This document shows positions 55,994 to 64,000 of a stretch of 64,000 bases of DNA, piece after piece. Every line of letters starts with the position of its first letter. Within the stretch, counting starts at the first letter, position 1. Source of the stretch: Dryocosmus kuriphilus. Lineage: Eukaryota > Arthropoda > Insecta > Hymenoptera > Cynipidae. The position numbers and the translations under genes are program-made. The notes beneath the pieces were generated by a model. It was not told the origin of the DNA, searched no databases, and saw only the letters and a list, made by a program, of their open reading frames with translations. The stretch is taken from NCBI GenBank assembly GCA_038277395.1, contig CM076190.1, forward strand, positions 131,842,197 to 131,906,196, read 5' to 3'.

Positions 55994-56238
55994 TGGAGAT
56001 CGAACAAGCTGAGAACATCGAAAACATTTTATTATCTTCTATGAATGATGTAAATGGAAAAGAAGCAATGAAGAACGAAGCTTTGGATTTTCAGGAAACA
56101 TTAAAAAAATTTGAAGTGAACCCTTTTGAAGACAGTCTATGTCACAAAGATGAGGAAGATTCTGATATTTGTTCGTCAGATGAAGAAGAGCAGCAGAGAG
56201 AAGCAGAGCAGCAGCAGCACTTCCATGATGAACAGTAA
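55994..56238 (+). CDS. Possible terminal exon of a small acidic protein
   Basis: An open frame of about 80 codons begins after AGAAAAACAG, a weak 3' splice site, and has no ATG at its start. It reads EIEQAENIENILLSSMNDVN, with FEVNPFEDSLCHKDEEDSD, then an acidic and Gln-rich tail (SSDEEEQQREAEQQQHFHDE) and a stop. GC and codon use are above the flanking AT-rich DNA. No family is recognised. The acidic tail could be an interaction region, but transposon origin is not excluded. Confidence 0.4.
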
Positions 56239-56481
56239 TACACTTCTTATTGGTGCTAAGTGTAGAAATTGAGAAGAACATACAGTGCTCCTTAATGAAT
56301 ACAGTGCTTTTCATTGCATTTATACAACTGACTTATTATATTTATAAATCTTCATTATCGTTATGATTCATCATAACAAATATGTGTAGATAAAACATTT
56401 TCTGGCATACTTGATACAACCATTTAACATCAGTTATACGTTGAGACGGAGTTAACTTACGGTGGCTTGTTTCCACATATA

Positions 56482-57677
56482 CAGTCTGTTCCACAAGGCA
56501 ATATACGCGTTTTCTCGAAAAGTTTCAAAGAAAACTTCATTTTTCTTCTTTCCCATGAAAAAAGGCTTTAAAAATTAGGGCAAACTGTTCTTAATAAACC
56601 GTCCAACCGCCGTTATACTGTATAATGGCCTGGCAACTTCTGGGCATACCCTCGACTAGTTTTTCGGCACTTACTGAAGATAGAGAGCGCCATACCTCTC
56701 TAATTCGTCGAGAGAACTGCTTGAGGGTGAATACACGCCTTCCTGCAAGTTTTCTCCTAACGACGCTCCTCACATTTTCAATTGGATTTGCATCTGGAGA
56801 TTGTGAAAGCCAGTTCAAGGTCACGACGCCATTTTCCGCTTCCTAGCTTGTGCAGAGGCGACTGCGATGTTTAGGGTCGTTGTACTTTTGAAGGATCCAA
56901 ACCTCATTGTTGGCTCCAAATATTTTTCCTGCAGACTTCAGAAGACCACGTTTGTAGATTTCGACTATTCTTTGAGCGTTCAGGTTCTCAGTAAAAAGCT
57001 CTGAACATCCAAAACCGCGCTGTGAGAAGCATCCCTAAACACGGACCTTTATGGGGTGTAACAGTTCGCTGGAGGAACCGCTCACCATAGGCTGACCAGG
57101 CACGTTTTATGGGAACCCATGCCCAAAAGGACGCTTCGTCGGAAAAAATTACATTTGACCAATCGCGATCATTATTTTCCGTAGCCCATGCCAAGCGTTT
57201 TTGCATGTGAACCTCTGAGAGCACTAACCTCTAGTCCTTTCGCCGCTAGCTAAGCTTTGGCTTCGCGCAACTGCAGAGCTGGGTTGCGCTTGAACAGTGC
57301 TATGATCGCCTTATCCTCCTTACTCGACGTTGCTCGCATTTCTCCTCTTCCCGGCAGATCGTCGACTGTTTTTGTGTCCGTATACCGCTCCACCCATTTT
57401 TGCGCGAAGTGCTTAGACTTTCTAAGTACCTTAGCAGCGTCTGAGTACGAAAAATGTGGTCCGTGTTTATTGGTGCACAAAACACAGCCTCAAAACGTTT
57501 ACCGTATACAGCACTCATTGCGCAATCTTGTGCAATATCTGACACTTCGAACGAGAATGAAGCGAATCAGCGGTTCCGCCTTAGCCCATCAAACGTACAG
57601 TCAGGCCAAAAAAGAAAGGAAGAACAATCTTTGAAACTTTTCGAGAAAACACGTACCTTGTCTTGTGGAATATACTG
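56482..57677 (-). mobile_element. Tc1/mariner element 1, inactive
   Basis: Ends CAGTCTGTTCCACAAG (56482) and CAGTATATTCCACAAG (reverse complement from 57677), each flanked by TA. The inverted repeats extend about 55 bp (CGTTTTCTCGAAAAGTTTCAAAG). It contains one transposase pseudogene on the minus strand. 1196 bp. Confidence 0.9.
56591..57545 (-). pseudogene. Tc1-type transposase, copy 1
   Basis: Minus-strand pieces in order: helix-turn-helix region (YSDAAKVLRKSKHFAQKWVE, DLPGRGEMRATSSKEDKAI), then the catalytic core with first Asp intact in NVIFSDEASFWAW, then the second-Asp region, which reads LQKYNDPKH instead of the family QxDNDPKH. The catalytic Asp is replaced by Tyr. The Glu block is QSPDANPIENVRSVVRRKL. 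The C-terminus is IIQYNGGWTVY and stop. Several frameshifts (near 57250, 57200, 56990 and 56830) break it. Confidence 0.85.
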
Positions 57678-58129
57678 TACACTTCCTCATAATTGACAAT
57701 CAAAAGAATGATTATTATGCATACATTTTAGTGCTGTTCTTACCCCTTTAGCGCTTCAACTATTATATTTCATGGTGAATACTTATTTTTCGTTAGACAG
57801 CAATTTAATGTTTTACTGCCTATACTAATGAGCAGCATTCAATACAAATTTTACAGTGAACCTAAACTTTTAGGGTAGTCTACCCTTTTGAAAGGGCTAA
57901 TTTCATTTCATTTTCAATTCCAGCACGATACACATAGAAGTAATTTGTATATTTCGGCACTGAATTGAAGAAAAGAAGTAAAAATATTTTTTCAATAAAT
58001 AATTGAATACTTAAGGTTTCGGGGGAAGCTAAGCCTTTTGAGGGTCTGTCTCTTCAAAAAGATGGCACATGTCAGTCTTTCTTTTCTCATCTTCTTCGTG
58101 AAGGCACCGCTTTTGCTTAAATAGTAAAG
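57678..58129. other. Intergenic DNA
   Basis: No supported feature between the Tc1 element and the LINE fragment. Confidence 0.45.
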
Positions 58130-58439
58130 AAAACAAGAAAGGAAGTAGTAGTAATCAGTTGATCGGAATTAATAATGCTAATGGCGATATGGTGCGGGAT
58201 ACAGATAAAGTGAAGGAATGTGTGAAAACTTTTTTCGAGAAACTGTATGGAGGTGAAGCTATAGAGCATAACAACTGCGATAAAGAAGAAGGTACATTAG
58301 AAAATTCCTCTGAAGGTACCGAAGTAGGACGAGTAGGCGACGAGTTTCTGTTCTTGTGGTTGAGCGAATTAATGAAAATATGTGATGTGAATGGAGAAGT
58401 TCCAAATAATTGGAGAAAGGCGTTCATCGTTCCAATTTA
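58130..58439 (+). pseudogene. LINE reverse transcriptase, copy 2, first part
   Basis: Homologous to copy 1 (22330-22715). Shared words are the region around FFEKLYGGEAIEHNNCDKEE, GDEFLFLWL and NNWRKAFIVPIY. About 85-90 bp encoding the GKAAGVNGI finger region are deleted relative to copy 1. The frame runs into the Tc1 element at 58440. Confidence 0.75.
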
Positions 58440-59703
58440 CAGTCTGTTCTACAAGAAAGAATACGCGTTTTCTCGAAAAGTTTTAAAGATTTTTGTTCGT
58501 TTCTTTTTTAGCCTGACTGTACGTTTCAAGGGCAAGAGCGAAACTACCGATTTGGTTCAGTTTCATTCGAAGTGTCGGATAGTGAACAAGTTTGCGCAAT
58601 GCGTGCAGTATACGCTAAACGGTTCGAAGCTGTGTTTTTGTGCAGCAATGCACACGGACCAAAACTTTCATACTCAGCTGCTGCTAAAATGCTTAAGAAG
58701 TCTAAGCACTTCGTGTAAAAATGGGTGGAGCGGTATAGGGATACAAAAGCTGTTGACGATCTTCCAGGAAAAGGAGAAACGCGAGCAACGTCCAGCAAGG
58801 AGGATAAGGGGATCATCGCAATATTCAAGCGCAACCCCACTCTACGGCTGCGCGAAGCCAAGGCTAAGCTAGCGGAGAAGGGATTAGACTTTAGTATAAA
58901 CACCATAAGATGCAGATTAGCTGAGGCAAACATGCAGTACCGTAGCACGAGGCAGCAACCCCTGCTCTCAGAAGTGCACATGCAAAAACGGCTGTCATGG
59001 GCTATGGAAAATAATGATCGTGATTGGTCAAATGTGATTTTTTCTGGCGAGCATCCTTTTGGGAATGGGTTCCAATAGAACGTGCCTGGTCAGGCAAAGG
59101 TGAGCGGTTCCTCCAGCGACTGTTAAACACCCAGTAAAGATCCATGTTTGGGGATGCTTCTCACAGCGCGGTTTTTGCTGTTTAGAGCTGTTCACTGTGA
59201 ACCTGAACGCGGAAAAATGGTCAAAATCTACAAGTATGGTCTTCTGAGGTCTGCAGAAAAGATGTTTGGAGCCAATAATGAGGTTTGGATCCTTCAAGAG
59301 GACAACGATCCCAAAAATTGCAGTCGCCTCTGCAAGAACTGGAAAGCTGAAAATGGTGTCGTCACCTTGGCCTGGCCTTCACAATCTCCTGATGCCAATC
59401 CGATTGAAAATGTGTGGAGTGTCGTTAAGAGAAAACTTGCAGGAAGGCGTGTATTCACCCTAAAGCAGCTCTCTCGACGAATTAGAGAGGTGTGGCGCTC
59501 TCTATCTTTAGAATATGCTGAAAAATTAGTCGAGAGCATGCCCACAAGATGCCAGGCCATTATCGAGAATAATGGCGATTGGACAATTTATTAAGGTAAG
59601 TCCTCCCTAATTTTTAAAGCGTTTTTTCATCCTAAAAAAGAAAAATAAAGTTTTCTTTAAAACTTTTCGAGAAAACGCGTATTCTTTCTTGTGGAACAGA
59701 CTG
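58440..59703 (+). mobile_element. Tc1/mariner element 2 inserted in LINE copy 2, inactive
   Basis: Ends CAGTCTGTTCTACAAG and its inverted partner CAGTCTGTTCCACAAG, with TA at 58438-58439 and 59704-59705. The intact LINE sequence in copy 1 (TTTACAAGGG) proves the empty site. 1264 bp, same family as element 1. Confidence 0.95.
58600..59594 (+). pseudogene. Tc1-type transposase, copy 2
   Basis: The N-terminal part is in mixed frames, then a clear frame: RYRDTKAVDDLPGKGETRAT, LREAKAKLAEKGLDFSINTI, and DWSNVIFSGEHPFGNGF, where the first catalytic Asp is replaced by Gly (family NVIFSDE). After frame breaks near 59070-59150 the core resumes with VWILQEDNDPKN, keeping the second Asp, and SPDANPIENVWSVVKRKL, keeping the Glu. 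The end is IIENNGDWTIY and stop. Overall length is normal for Tc1, but it is dead. Confidence 0.85.
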
Positions 59704-60099
59704 TACAAGGGAAAAGGAGATAAGGGTGACTGCTCTAACTATAGAGCTATCGGCTTACTTAGAAGCCCAGGCAAAGTATTTAGCAAAATACTTATCCGCA
59801 AAGTCATGGAGATAACGAAAGACCATATATGGGAGGTCCAATGCGGATTTATGCCAGGCAGATCATGTGCAGATCAAATATTTAGCTTGCGGCAGATTAC
59901 AAAAAAAAAGTTTGAGTAAAAAAAAAAAAAAGTTTTCTGCGCGTTCATTGACCTGGAGAAACTTTTCGACAAGGTTCATAGAGTTAAACTTTGGGAGGTT
60001 CTGAAGGAGTACGGAGTCAATGGTTGGCTTCTTAAATCAATTAAAGCAATATATGAAAGGAGTAGAGCTAGGCAAGTTTGCGTCATGTCGTTGTGGTTA

Positions 60100-60103
<4 letters not shown>
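59704..60103 (+). pseudogene. LINE reverse transcriptase, copy 2, second part
   Basis: Continues with KGKGDKGDCSNYRAIGLL, VQCGFMPGRSCADQIFSLRQ, an A-rich frameshift at about 59905-59932, then FIDLEKLFDKVHRVKLW and MSLWLFNIY, where a (TA)n tract takes over exactly as in copy 1. Nothing recognisable as LINE follows the tract. Confidence 0.75.

Positions 60104-60173
<70 letters not shown>
60101..60173. repeat. (TA)n microsatellite in LINE copy 2
   Basis: About 73 bp of TA dinucleotides starting inside the codons for Phe-Asn-Ile-Tyr of the RT gene. Confidence 0.95.
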
Positions 60174-60177
<4 letters not shown>

Positions 60178-60989
60178 AGGCTGTACGTTGTCACCTCAGT
60201 GTAGTACACCCTACGTTCTCACCTCACCTATTTTCCGTGATCATATTTAAAATATTTATGCATATATACGCTAAGGGGAACTTTTTAAAGAGGTTTCTCA
60301 AAAGAGGGGTAACAATTTTTTATTTTGAAATTTTATATATATTTTAGATATACGCCGGTACTTCCCACCTCACCTGTATATATGGAGGCGCGTTAGCCTC
60401 CATGCGTATTCACCTCAAGCGGTGTTGCCATGCTTGTGAGGTATGTGCCTATTGTTCATACCTGCATCTATGACTCCCAGGTAACAGTGTCTAGGCACCA
60501 GCAAAACTTTTGTATGCCCCGTAAGCTCTTTCGCAAAATAATAAGAAGAGCCTTCTTACATTTAAGCCGCCAATCATATTTTTGTATGTACTTAGAGGTC
60601 TAAACTCTACAGAGTAATTTTCATTTAAAATGTCGAGAAAAGCCCCCTTATTATGAATATCCTGGTTACTCTATTGAAAAGTTGGTCGCTAATTGTTTAA
60701 GCAAGTTTTTTCAAACAATTGTATTAATAATGAAAAAAATATTCTGTAAAATATTTTTCACAATCTTTGAACTAGAACAAGACTCTTTTCTCTTCACAAT
60801 CATTTTCTACATTTAACCGTTTGTCAAGTTACAGCGTTATAACACTTATTTGTGTGTCTTTTTCAAGCAAGCCTATATTAACAATTTGAAAGATTGTGTA
60901 CATAAAATTCTGTTTCGAGTAAGTATTTAACAATTTGTTAAATAATCAAAAAATGTTATCTGAATACCATTTTTTTCATTTCCCTTTAA
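60174..60989. other. Intergenic DNA with small repeats
   Basis: TACGTTGTCACCTCA and TACGTTCTCACCTCA recur about 30 bp apart (60185-60230). TGGAGGCGCGTTAGCCTCCA at about 60381 is a short palindrome. No gene. Confidence 0.45.
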
Positions 60990-61345
60990 AAAAAAAAAAC
61001 ATATTTGGAGGCTTTATTTAAAACTATTAATGCGCGTCGATTGTCATTTTGATAAAAACGTTAATATTCCAATTACAAAAGAAATAAATAAGCAGTAAGT
61101 GGATGAAGTCCCATTATAAAAAATTTGTATTGGGACTCCATGAACATTTTTACTACATTTTTAATTTAAAAAATCTGTTAGATAATCGTTCATGGAGTCC
61201 TAACTAAAAATTTTTATAATGGGGCTTCATCCGCTTACATCTTATTTATTTCTTCTGTAATTGGAAGATTAACGTGTTTTTCAAAATGACAATTGTCACG
61301 CATTAACAGTTTTTAAAAAAGTCTCCAAATATATGCTTTAAAAAA
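60990..61345. repeat. Foldback hairpin, arms about 155 bp
   Basis: The left arm (60990-61145) and right arm (61190-61345) are inverted copies at about 80% by eye. Matched words are AATTACARAAGAAATAAATAAG, GGATGAAGYCCCATTATAAAAA and GGACTCCATGAAC with complements. The loop is about 45 nt. It sits immediately upstream of family X copy 2. Confidence 0.8.
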
Positions 61346-61360
61346 AAAGGAAAATAAATT

Positions 61361-62624
61361 TTAAAAAATTTGCCCGCTTCGCATGCACATTCTCGTCGCG
61401 CACTTCGCGCGACTTATGAGCGCGCCTACGGCGCGCGTCTGTTGGCACTCGCGCTTCGCGCTCGATACTTTACTTACGGCACTCGCGCTTCGCGCTCGAT
61501 AGATTATTCACCTCGCGCTACGCGCTCAGTGTTTATGGATCGTATAAACATTTAAATTAAAAATTCCAAAAGGAACTATTTTACTTAAGGTTCTATCGCC
61601 CTTAAGGAATACATTCTCATCATGACACTCGCGCTTCGCGCTCGATAATTACATTTTTTTAAAAGACATTGTAGATTGGTAAAATTTCTTTGTGATTTTC
61701 CAAATTTTCACAATACAGGTTTTCGATTCTTAAAAGTAAAACGATAAGTCTTATGTATAAATTTTGTAGCTCTTTCCAAGATGAACAATTTTGCTTGTTA
61801 ATATTTTCTCATATCTTGCATAGTTTTTCTGAAAAGTGGTTTTCTTTATATTTCATTACATATTTCACGAATAACTCAAAAAGTACGCATCTGTTCGAAA
61901 AAATAATAGAAAGCAAATTTATAGATTAGTTTGAGTTGAACAACTTTGTTCATTATTATTTTTCCGTAGCTCGCATAGTTTGGTGGGAAATTTAAAAATA
62001 TTGATTTTTAATAACGTTTTGTCGATTAAAACAAAAACCGTGCATCTTATGAAAAAAAGGTTAAAACAAAATTGGTCGATATTTTTGAATTGAATAACTT
62101 TGTCCTTTACCAATTTTTTGTATCTTGAATATTTTGGCGAGAAACCAGAGTTCTTTAATTTTAATAGCGTTTTCTTGATTAAAACAAAAACCGTTCATTT
62201 TATCAAAAAACGGTTAAGACAAAATTTGTAGATTTTTTAGGTGAACAATTTTACTTTCTTACATTTTTTTTGTATCTCCCATAGTTTAGCCGAAAAATGT
62301 ATTTTTTGATTCTGTGAAAACAGTTTGTGATGGATAAAAACATAACTGTTGGTCAAAAACCGCTGGTTAACGAACTTGTCCTTTCTTTTTACCCCTTAAA
62401 GAAGTGTACCAAAGCGCACTCCATCCGATTAGTCGTTCAAAAGTTATCGCGATCACAGACGACAACGAAAACGATGACAACGACGACGACAACAGACAGA
62501 CAGACAGACACGGTCGCAAAAACCGTTTTTTCTGACTCAGGGGGTCTCAAAACGTGGAGATTTCATGAAATCCGCGAAAGTCAAATTTTACATAAATCTA
62601 ATACCTTCTCTGATGAGAATGTAA
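61361..62624 (+). repeat. Repeat family X, copy 2
   Basis: The fullest GC-rich head of the four copies (61370-61535) has at least five short palindromes. Internal ~160-bp subrepeats follow, then an (ACG)/(GAC)n tract with CAGACAGACAGACA, and the conserved end CTGATGAGAATGTAA. The ~100-codon frame at 62327-62629 spans the tail but is not kept open in other copies. Confidence 0.85.
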
Positions 62625-62736
62625 TGTGACATTAATTATCAATCAAATAAAACAAATTAAAAATCATATATTTTTACCTTTTTCACACAAGATGTAGCAG
62701 TTGAAATTTTTACCAAAATAATTGTATTTTTAACTA

Positions 62737-63955
62737 AAAAAATCTGCCCGCTTTGCGGGCACATTTTCATCGCGCCTTTGGCGCGAAGTATGAGCACGCC
62801 TACGGCGCGCGTCTGTTGGCACTCGCGCTTCGCGCTCGATACATTATTCACCTCGCGCTTCGCGCTCGGTGTTTATGGATCGTATAAACCTTTAAATTAA
62901 AAATTCCAAAAGAAACTATTTTACATAAGACTCTATCGCCCTTAAGGAATACATTCTCATCATGACACTCGCGCTTCGCGCTCGATAATTACATTGTTTT
63001 AAAAGACATTGTAGATTGGTAAAGTTTTTTTGTAATTTTCCAAATTTTCACAATACAGGTTTTCGATTCTTAAAAGTAAAACGATGAGTCTTATAAATAA
63101 ATTTTGTAGCTCTTTCCAAGGTGAACAATTCTGCTTGCATAGTTTTACTGAAAAGTGGTTTTCTTTATATTTCATAACATTTTTCACGAATAACTCAAAA
63201 AGTACGCGTCTGCTCAAAAAATGATAGAGAGTGATTTTGTAGATCTTTGTAAGGCAAACAACTTTCTTTGCTATTATTTTTGCGTATCTTGCATAGTTTG
63301 GCGGGAAATTTGAAATTTTATATTTTCAATAACGTTTTATCGATTAAAACAAAAACCGTGCATTTTATGAAAAAATGCTATAAACAGAATTGGTAGATAT
63401 TTTTAAATTGAACAACTTAATTCTTTAGCAATTTTTTGTATCTTGAACATTTTGGCGGGAAACCAGAGTTTCTTAATTTTAAAGCGTTTTCTTTATTAAA
63501 ACAAAAACCGTTCATTTTGTCAAAAAACGGTTAAGACAAAAATTGTAGACTTTTGAGATGAATAATTTTACTCTCCTACACTTTTTTTTTTATCTCTCAT
63601 AGTTTAGCCGGAAAATGGATTTTTTGACTTTGTGAAAACCATTTTTGATGGATAAGACCATAACTGTTGGTCAAAAACCGCTGGTTAGCGAACTCGTCCT
63701 TTCTTTTAACCCCTTAAAGAAGTGTACAAAAGCGCCCTCCAATCCGATTAGGCGTTCGAAAGTTATCGCGATCACAGACGACAACGACAAGGACGACGAC
63801 AACGACGACGACGACAACGACGACAACAGACAGACAGATACGGTCGCAAAAAACAGTTTTTTCTGACTCAGGGGGTCTCAAAACGTGGAGATTTCATGAA
63901 ATACGCGAAAGTCAAATTTTACATAAATCTAATACCTTCTCTGATGAGAATGTAA
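62737..63955 (+). repeat. Repeat family X, copy 3
   Basis: A head-to-tail neighbour of copy 2, separated by about 110 bp of unrelated AT-rich DNA. Same order of modules. It ends at 63955 with the same ...GATGAGAATGTAA word as copy 2. Confidence 0.85.
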
Positions 63956-64000
63956 AAACTCATACACATCGAAAGTAAGGAATGAAATATCTAGAAAAAT

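Noticed and set aside
62327..62629. 100-codon ORF with a Thr-rich run
   Set aside because: The run is the ACG microsatellite of family X and the frame is broken in copies 1 and 3.
61370..62880. Bacterial contamination from CGCGCTTCGCGC words
   Set aside because: The words are embedded at fixed positions in an AT-rich repeat present in several copies.
1..64000. tRNA and rRNA genes
   Set aside because: None recognised by eye on either strand; a covariance-model scan would be needed to exclude decayed copies.

Overview
The window is AT-rich eukaryotic (arthropod, probably insect) DNA dominated by transposable elements, with little host coding sequence. The insect reading rests on the element set: a Maverick/Polinton with arthropod-type accessory genes, an R4/Dong-like retrotransposon sitting in TAA repeats, a Ty3/gypsy element, Tc1 transposons, and spliceosomal 3' splice sites at candidate exons. 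I cannot name the species.

Layout. 1-393: a host-type exon on the minus strand running off the left edge. 1.4-2.1 kb and 20.8-21.7 kb: two copies of a compact retroposon that joins a 5' module, a 15-bp VNTR and a LINE 3' tail. 3.85-6.35 kb: very AT-rich, diverged short-period repeats. 6.43-17.52 kb: a decayed 11.1-kb Polinton with about 0.5-kb terminal inverted repeats (TIRs). It has remnants of major capsid, a PLA2-like minor-capsid piece, packaging ATPase, integrase, protein-primed DNA polymerase B and three conserved small genes. A cluster of heat-shock elements lies just upstream of the polymerase TATA box. 17.6-18.3 kb: a 5'-truncated Dong-like 3' UTR.

21.9-33.1 kb is a nested structure. 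A LINE reverse-transcriptase gene has a (TA)n expansion in its coding sequence, and a young 9.3-kb Ty3/gypsy element (23241-32543, LTRs identical by eye) has inserted into that (TA)n tract. The gypsy element has intact gag, pol and a third ORF. Gag and pol are joined by a textbook -1 frameshift signal: GGGAAAC, a 9-nt spacer and a perfect 9-bp stem. 33.5-38.5 kb is a nearly full-length Dong-like element flanked by (TAA)n, its single ORF broken by five in-frame stops and one frameshift.

38.5-64 kb is mostly AT-rich spacer. It holds a LINE zinc-knuckle remnant, a host-type terminal exon (40.45 kb), a long foldback (42.6-43.6 kb), a 29-nt poly(G) tract, a hairpin near 55.4 kb, a small acidic exon-like ORF (56.0 kb), two broken Tc1 elements (one inside a second LINE copy), and four copies of a 1.2-kb repeat family. 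That family has internal ~160-bp subrepeats and clusters of GC-rich mini-palindromes.

By nesting, the LINEs are older than the Tc1 and gypsy insertions, and the gypsy element is the youngest piece. It is the only element here whose genes all look intact.
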